DNA of 27,131 nucleotides, taken from contig CALBTC010000240.1 of assembly GCA_937967805.1 (NCBI GenBank), forward strand, positions 1 to 27,131, written 5' to 3'. Origin of the DNA: an uncultured Anaerolineaceae bacterium (GTDB lineage: Bacteria; Chloroflexota; Anaerolineae; Promineifilales; Promineifilaceae). Each line of letters begins with the position of its first letter. The stretch's first letter is position 1. The position numbers and the translations under genes were made by a program. Below, piece by piece: positions 22,310 through 27,131 of this stretch. Under the pieces are notes generated by a model, which did not search any database, was not told the origin of the DNA, and worked only from the letters and a program-made list of their open reading frames with translations.

Positions 22310-24244
22310 TTAGGATACGGCCGTTGCCACAGAATCAAGCTCTAACAAAGCCAAAACCTCTTCACCTAACATCTCTTCCTTTTCCAGCAGCGCATCGGCC
22401 ACCGCTGTTAAACCTTCACGATACGTCTGCAATGTTTCTTCGGCCCGATTAAAGGCAGCGTCAAGAATCGACATGATTGCCTCATCTACTTCCCGAGCCG
22501 TCGTTTCGCTGTAATCTCGGCCGCGCGTGATTTCCTCGCCTAAAAACACCTGCTGCGAGCGGCTGCCAAGCGCCATAAAGCCAAACCGGTCACTCATGCC
22601 CCAATCCAGCACCATGCGGCGCGCCAACTGCGTCGCCTGCTTGAGATCATTTTCTGCGCCGCTGGTGGCCGTGGCAAATTTCATGTTTTCCGCGGCGCGA
22701 CCACCCATCATCACCGCCAGGCGGTCCAGCATATATTCGCGAGGATAGATATACTTTTCCCGCTCCGGAAGCTGCTGCGTCACGCCCATCGCTTTGCCCC
22801 GCGGCACAATGGTCACTTTGTGGATGGGGTCAGCGTTAGGCAAAACGGCCGCGATCACCGCATGGCCCGCCTCGTGGTACGCAATCATCTCCCGCTCCTT
22901 TTCGGTCAGCGCCAAACCTTCGCGTTCCAACCCCATCAAAATCTTGTCGCGCGCTTCTTCAATGTCCCCTCGCTCAATCTGGTCTTTTTCCTGGCGGGCC
23001 GCCAGCAGCGCCGCTTCATTCAGCACATTCTCTAAATCGGCACCGCTAAAGCCCGGTGTGCCCCGCGCCAGTTCATGCAGATCAACGTCAGGAGCAAACG
23101 GCTTGCCCCGCGCGTGAATATCTAAAATTTCTTCACGGGCAGGTAGGGTGGGCAGATTGACCGTAATTTGCCGGTCAAAACGACCGGGCCGCAGCAAGGC
23201 CGGGTCCAAAATATCTGGCCGGTTGGTGGCGGCCATCACCACCACATTTTCCGTTGGTTCAAAGCCGTCCATCTCAGACAGCATCTGGTTGAGCGTTTGC
23301 TCCCGCTCGTCATGGCCGCCGCCTAATCCGGCGCCGCGCCGCCGCCCAATGGAATCCAGCTCATCAATGAAAATGATGCAAGGAGCCGCTTTACGAGCAT
23401 CGTCAAACAATCCTCGCACGCGTGAAGCACCCACGCCAACAAACATCTCCATAAAGTCAGAACCGGTGATGCTGAAAAACGGCACGCCCGCTTCGCCGGC
23501 AACAGCCCGGGCCAGCAGCGTTTTGCCCGTACCCGGCGGCCCCACCAGCAAGATGCCCTTGGGCGCCTGCCCGCCCAACCGCTGCACGCGCTCCGGCGAC
23601 TTTAAATAAGCGACAATCTCTTCCAGTTCGGTCTTAGCCCCTTCCAGGCCGGCCACGTCGCTAAAGGTAATCGGCTCCTGCTCGTCATCGTACAGCCGGG
23701 CCCGACTTTGCCCCATGGAGAAGATTTGCTGCCCCGGCTGGCGCATTCGGCTAATGAAAAAGTAGCCCAGGCCAATGAGCAGCAAAAAAGGCAAGATGTT
23801 GATGAGGATGGCCCACAAGGTGTTGTCGCCGGGAGGTACGGCCGTAATCGTCACATCATTTGCTTCCAGCAGAGGCAGTAAATTATCGTCGCCAACCGAT
23901 GGCATGTGGGTAACAAATTCGCTGCCGGTAACCGTGGCCTCATCCCCGGCAGCGTCCGAAGCCGGCACGGTGACCGGTTCAATGAGCTCTCCGCGAATTT
24001 CCGTTTCGTCGAAGGTAACGGCCGCTACATTCTCGGCCACCACTTCCTGGCGAAACCGGCTGTAATCCAGCGCAATGCGGTTCGCATCGCCGCCATCGGA
24101 CAGCCAAAAATAGTAAAAGACGAGCGGCAAGACGAGCAGCAGCCAAAACAGAATGCGCCAAAACGGCCGTCGTTGCGGCTGTTCTTCCGGTTCTCGATCC
24201 TTCTGCTGTTTTTGCTGTTGATAATTCTGATAATTTGGTTGCAT
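22310..24244 (-). CDS. ftsH: ATP-dependent zinc metalloprotease FtsH
   Basis: 644 residues. FtsH is a membrane-anchored AAA+ hexamer that degrades misfolded membrane proteins and short-lived regulators. Two membrane helices lie at about 29-48 and 143-165, with an exported loop between. The AAA part has Walker A GPPGTGKT (Lys241), Walker [12 protein letters not shown] and the second region of homology [20 protein letters not shown]. The protease has HEAGH (His457, Glu458, His461) and the third zinc ligand Asp533 in [11 protein letters not shown] Gln/Asn/Lys-rich N-terminus precedes the first helix, which is unusual but not rare. Start ATG 24244 behind AAAGG. It follows the Lon-family gene on the same strand with a 139-nt gap that holds a long inverted repeat, so the two proteases may be separately transcribed. 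Confidence 0.97.
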   Translation of the reverse strand: MQPNYQNYQQQKQQKDREPEEQPQRRPFWRILFWLLLVLPLVFYYFWLSDGGDANRIALDYSRFRQEVVAENVAAVTFDETEIRGELIEPVTVPASDAAGDEATVTGSEFVTHMPSVGDDNLLPLLEANDVTITAVPPGDNTLWAILINILPFLLLIGLGYFFISRMRQPGQQIFSMGQSRARLYDDEQEPITFSDVAGLEGAKTELEEIVAYLKSPERVQRLGGQAPKGILLVGPPGTGKTLLARAVAGEAGVPFFSITGSDFMEMFVGVGASRVRGLFDDARKAAPCIIFIDELDSIGRRRGAGLGGGHDEREQTLNQMLSEMDGFEPTENVVVMAATNRPDILDPALLRPGRFDRQITVNLPTLPAREEILDIHARGKPFAPDVDLHELARGTPGFSGADLENVLNEAALLAARQEKDQIERGDIEEARDKILMGLEREGLALTEKEREMIAYHEAGHAVIAAVLPNADPIHKVTIVPRGKAMGVTQQLPEREKYIYPREYMLDRLAVMMGGRAAENMKFATATSGAENDLKQATQLARRMVLDWGMSDRFGFMALGSRSQQVFLGEEITRGRDYSETTAREVDEAIMSILDAAFNRAEETLQTYREGLTAVADALLEKEEMLGEEVLALLELDSVATAVS

Positions 24245-24299
24245 ACAGCCTTTTTTAGTAAACCACAGGCAGCTCGCCTGCTTTTACCTAAATACTTTT

Positions 24300-24379
24300 A
24301 GCCACAGAGGACACAGAGATTTGAGAGGGGCCTTTGCCAGAAGCAGCTTTCCTCTCTTTCCTCTGTGTCCTCTGTGGCT
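24300..24379. repeat. Perfect 19-bp inverted repeat (CACAGAGG type) between lon-like and ftsH genes
   Basis: AGCCACAGAGGACACAGAG (24300-24318) and CTCTGTGTCCTCTGTGGCT (24361-24379) pair perfectly across 42 nt; GAGAGG/CCTCTC (24323-24328, 24351-24356) can extend the stem. The arms end 5 nt from the Lon-like stop. No T-run follows on either strand. Sequences of this CACAGAGG kind recur as noncoding repeats in many environmental genomes (my recollection, not searched). Confidence 0.85.
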
Positions 24380-24383
24380 TTCT

Positions 24384-26828
24384 TCAATTTTTCACTTTGC
24401 CGTTTTCGTGGAAGCTGCGTTGAGTTTCGGCCAGATTGTCTAAATAGTCGGCCACGCGCCGGTTGATCGTTTCTGGCGGATAACGGCCGTCTTCATCCAT
24501 CACGCCTGCTTCAACCCCGGTCAACAGTTCAATGCCTTCATCGATGTTTTCCACGGCAAAAACGTGAAACTGGCCATCGGCCACCGCCTGCACCACGTCG
24601 TGGCGCAGCATCAGGTTTTTGACGTTGGCGGCGGGGATGAGCACCCCTTGCTCACCGGTCAGGCCACGCGCCTGGCAAATGTCAAAAAAACCCTCAATTT
24701 TTTCATTGACGCCGCCAATCGCCTGCACCTGCCCGCGCTGATTCACAGAGCCGGTGACGGCAAACGATTGCTTGATGGGCGCATCGGCCATTGCCGACAG
24801 CAAAGCGTATAGCTCGGCCGAAGAGGCGCTGTCGCCATCGACGCCGCCGTAGCTTTGCTCAAACACCAGGGAAGCGGTGAGGGAAAGCGGCCGTTTCTCG
24901 GCATACCGTCCGCCCAAAAAGCCGCTCAAAATCATGACGCCCTTAGAGTGCAGCGGGCCGCCCATCTCCACCTTGCGCTCGATGTCGATAACTTCGCCCT
25001 TGCCTAAACGCACCCGGGCGGTGATGCGGCTGGGGCGGCCAAAAGCGTGCTGCCCCACGGCAATCACCGACAGCGCGTTAATCTGGCCCACGACGGCATC
25101 TTCGGTATCAATCAGCACCGTGTCGCGCAAAATTGCCTCTTGCATTCGCTCGCGGAGACGGCCGTTGCGGTACTTTTGCGCATCAATCGCTTTTTGCACA
25201 TCGGCCGGCTGCACCACATCGTGCCCGTTCTGCGCCGACCAGTAGCTCGACTCGCGCATCAAGTCGGCCATCGGCTGCATGTGGGTAGACAGCTTCTCTG
25301 CATCGGCCGCCAGCCGGGAACTGTACTCAATCACCCGAGCCACCGCCTGGCGGCTAAACGGTTGCAATTCCTCCCGCTGCACCAGCGAACTGATAAATTG
25401 AGCATAGACAAGGTTCGTTGCCTCGTCCCGCTCCATCTCTTCTTCAAAATCGGCCGCTACCTTGAACAGCTCGCCAAAATCCGGGTCTAGCTGGTAAAGC
25501 AGATAATAAAGATACCGCTCGCCTAATAATATAATTTTTACATCCAATGGAATCGGTTCCGGTTCCAGCATCGTAGTGCTGATCAGCCCCAGGGAATGCT
25601 CCAGTGGTTCAATTATGATTTCGTCTGCCTGCAAAGCCCGCTTGAGCCCTTCCCAACTTTGTGGATTCAGGAGCACTTTGCGCGCGTCTAAAATAAGATA
25701 ACCGCCGTTGGCCCGGTGCAGGCTGCCCGGCTTTATCATCGTAAAGTCGGTGAACAGCGCACCCATCCGGGCCTCGTGCTCAATTCGGCCGATTAAATTG
25801 GCAAACGTCGGATGGTCGGCATAAATCACCGGTGCCCCGCTCGTTTGGCCGTTGTCCACCAGCAAATTCACCTGGTACCGGTTGAAAAAGGGTGACTCGC
25901 GCGTCATCTGCTGCCGCGCCTGCATCGCCGCCATAAAGGGATTTTGCTGCGACCGGGAAGAAGTAGAATCCTCCAACTGTAAAAACTTGTCGGCATTTTC
26001 GATCACATCACGCTTCACCGCCTGCAAATATTCGACAACCTCGGCGTATGCTTCATAATTCTTAATGAGTTCATCTTCAAAAAGGGGCGAGACGGCAAAG
26101 GTGGCCATCTCCTTATCGAGCTGCTTCAACTCCTCTCGGCTTTCCCGGCTCCACTGCGGCACCTGCCGCATGAGCTTTTGCAGCTTGTTCTGATACTTTT
26201 CGATGGTTTCTTGGTGCTTCTTTTTCTCATCGTCAGGCAACTGCTGGAACTGCTCTGACCGGATCACCTCACCCTCCTTCAGCGGGGCAATGGCCAAGCC
26301 TTGCTGCGTTTTGATGAGCGCCACATCTTCCTGGCGAGCTTCTTCATTTAGCTGCTCCAGCGCCTCTTCCTGCCGGCCTTGCAGCCGCTCCTGGATGGCT
26401 TGCCGCTGCACCTGGTACTCCTCGCTCTCAAAGGTGGCAGGCAGCACGGTAAATAGTTCATCCAGCAAATTTTCCATATCCTGGCACAGTTCATTGCCCT
26501 TGCCCGCCGGCAGGCTAAAGGCGTTGGGCTGGTATGGCTGCTCAAAGTTGTGGACGTAGCACCAGTCGGGCGGGACCGGTTTATCTTCGGCCTGTTGATC
26601 GAGGTAGCGGCAAACGGCCGTATACTTCCCCACTCCATTTGGCCCCAGGGCAAACAAATTGTAGCCGTCCTGCGCCATGGTAATGCCAAACTGGATAGCC
26701 TCTACGGCCCGATCCTGGCCGATGATAGCGATAGTGTCGTCTAAATCGGCCGTTGTTTCAAAATCAAACTGATCGGGATCACAATGCCGGTATAGTTGTG
26801 CGGTTGACAAACTTTCTTTGAGTTTCAT
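24384..26828 (-). CDS. Lon-family ATP-dependent protease (YcbZ/LonH type, AAA_32)
   Basis: 814 residues from ATG 26828, where AAGGAT lies about 8 nt upstream; the frame is open to ATG 26861, which lacks a ribosome site. The N-terminal ATPase has Walker A GPNGVGKYT (Lys68), interrupted by a long coiled-coil insert (about 150-290: EERLQGRQEEALEQLNEEAR and onward), then HRANGGYLILDARKVLLNPQ, typical of the YcbZ-like branch rather than classical Lon. The C-terminal Lon protease domain has the catalytic Ser667 in VDGDSASSAE and Lys710 in GGVNEKIEGFFD; their 43-residue spacing equals that of E. coli Lon (Ser679-Lys722). It lacks the classical Lon N-terminal substrate domain. It should be a cytoplasmic quality-control protease, but substrates are unknown. 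It is divergent from the gene at 27045. Confidence 0.92.
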   Translation of the reverse strand: MKLKESLSTAQLYRHCDPDQFDFETTADLDDTIAIIGQDRAVEAIQFGITMAQDGYNLFALGPNGVGKYTAVCRYLDQQAEDKPVPPDWCYVHNFEQPYQPNAFSLPAGKGNELCQDMENLLDELFTVLPATFESEEYQVQRQAIQERLQGRQEEALEQLNEEARQEDVALIKTQQGLAIAPLKEGEVIRSEQFQQLPDDEKKKHQETIEKYQNKLQKLMRQVPQWSRESREELKQLDKEMATFAVSPLFEDELIKNYEAYAEVVEYLQAVKRDVIENADKFLQLEDSTSSRSQQNPFMAAMQARQQMTRESPFFNRYQVNLLVDNGQTSGAPVIYADHPTFANLIGRIEHEARMGALFTDFTMIKPGSLHRANGGYLILDARKVLLNPQSWEGLKRALQADEIIIEPLEHSLGLISTTMLEPEPIPLDVKIILLGERYLYYLLYQLDPDFGELFKVAADFEEEMERDEATNLVYAQFISSLVQREELQPFSRQAVARVIEYSSRLAADAEKLSTHMQPMADLMRESSYWSAQNGHDVVQPADVQKAIDAQKYRNGRLRERMQEAILRDTVLIDTEDAVVGQINALSVIAVGQHAFGRPSRITARVRLGKGEVIDIERKVEMGGPLHSKGVMILSGFLGGRYAEKRPLSLTASLVFEQSYGGVDGDSASSAELYALLSAMADAPIKQSFAVTGSVNQRGQVQAIGGVNEKIEGFFDICQARGLTGEQGVLIPAANVKNLMLRHDVVQAVADGQFHVFAVENIDEGIELLTGVEAGVMDEDGRYPPETINRRVADYLDNLAETQRSFHENGKVKN

Positions 26829-27044
26829 TATCTTATCCTTTTCAGATTCGAGGAATTTCATTATACGCTCTGCAAGTAATCCACTGCAACCAGATAAGTG
26901 CCAAAAAATATACTTTTAGCAAGGTCTATACCCTATTTCTACCCCCCATCTATGCCGCGATACATAAGTCAACGCCTATTTCCCCCTACACTTTAAACTG
27001 AACGCAATGTTTATTTCCATTATCATTCTGTGAGGTTTTCAACT
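26829..27044. promoter_or_regulatory. Divergent promoter region between the Lon-like gene and the gene at 27045
   Basis: About 216 bp of lower GC. It contains C-rich motifs TACCCTATTTCTACCCCCCA (about 26929-26948) and CCTATTTCCCCCTACA (about 26977-26992) that partly resemble the operator-like motifs at 12112 and 12692. GAGGT (27032-27036) is the ribosome site of the next gene. I cannot place -10/-35 boxes with confidence. Confidence 0.35.
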
Positions 27045-27131
27045 ATGATGCGCCACAAAATGCTGCGCGGGGGTCTCATCGGTGGTGGCGTTGGCTTAAT
27101 GCTGCTTTCCCTCTTTTATCTGGGTGATCGA
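27045..27131 (+). CDS. Start of an unidentified membrane or exported protein, cut by the window edge
   Basis: 29 codons are visible, ATG at 27045 with GAGGT 8 nt upstream. The peptide is MMRHKMLRGG followed by the hydrophobic LIGGGVGLMLLSLFYLGDR, that is a basic start and then a glycine-rich helix, as in a signal anchor or small membrane protein. The frame is open to the end. Function cannot be said; it is divergent from the Lon-like protease gene. Confidence 0.6.
   Translation, partial: MMRHKMLRGGLIGGGVGLMLLSLFYLGDR

Larger units (their letters stand above)
360..26621. repeat. Highly iterated palindrome ACGGCCGT (36 exact copies counted)
   Basis: Exact copies start at 360, 1664, 3463, 4164, 5221, 5958, 6402, 6654, 7202, 8237, 8330, 9200, 9811, 11328, 11375, 12370, 13954, 14322, 14772, 15511, 16021, 16464, 16771, 16947, 17151, 17442, 18557, 20124, 20896, 21781, 22317, 23838, 24163, 24483, 25158 and 26614. 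Random expectation for an 8-mer in this length is about 0.4. Nearly all lie inside genes, mostly read as Thr-Ala-Val or Asn/Asp-Gly-Arg. Many more copies differ by one end base. Confidence 0.9.

Noticed and set aside
22289..22313. TTGCACTC near the ftsH end, like half of a CIRCE heat-shock operator.
   Set aside because: There is no inverted GAGTGCTAA half at the right distance, and it lies downstream of the gene.
1..27131. CRISPR arrays, tRNA/rRNA genes, integrases, toxin-antitoxin or defence genes.
   Set aside because: I searched for spaced direct repeats, tRNA-like arms and family motifs and saw none.

Overview
The window reads as chromosomal DNA of a free-living bacterium. The large multi-sensor histidine kinases, NarL-type regulators, a CHAD protein, a long ArnT-like membrane glycosyltransferase and a YcbZ-type Lon protease suggest a Chloroflexota-like genome (Anaerolineae/Caldilineae type). 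This is inference: there is no rRNA or other phylogenetic marker. About 90% is coding. I see no tRNA, rRNA, CRISPR array, transposase, integrase or phage gene. A striking genome-wide signature is the 8-bp palindrome ACGGCCGT, counted 36 times by eye where about 0.4 would be expected by chance.

Layout. 1-653: end of a PLP-dependent threonine/serine dehydratase. 1006-5155: a six-TM histidine kinase carrying a LOV-type blue-light domain, followed by a REC-HisKA-HATPase hybrid. 5267-6802 (minus): a stress group of Dps, CsbD-like and a degenerate short-chain-dehydrogenase-like protein. 7135-8628: alkaline-phosphatase-superfamily phosphodiesterase/phosphatase. 8759-13594: GAF/PAS NarL-type kinase, overlapping LuxR-type response regulator, receiver-only protein, and a LuxR-type regulator whose receiver has lost its phosphorylation residues. 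13687-14193: YflT-like general stress protein, then a clear terminator. 14268-17138 (minus): a membrane glycosyltransferase split by one in-frame TGA. 17266-18183 (minus): CHAD protein. 18335-20645: zinc-free quinone oxidoreductase and transaldolase. 20746-22239 (minus): GH32/43-like beta-propeller protein. 22310-26828 (minus): FtsH and a Lon-family protease. 27045-end: start of a small membrane or exported protein.

How it may work together. Between 1 and 14.2 kb, four sensory/regulatory blocks alternate with homologues of proteins that belong to the general stress regulon in Bacillus (Dps, CsbD, YflT-like, stress SDR; the LOV protein YtvA feeds that pathway there). A near-identical 27-bp element lies upstream of both dps and the NarL-type kinase, and a second shared motif lies upstream of two of the response-regulator genes. 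I infer a light/redox-responsive general stress island run by two-component proteins. The right half (14-27 kb) is metabolic and proteostatic and is peppered with short inverted repeats, one of them inside a coding sequence.
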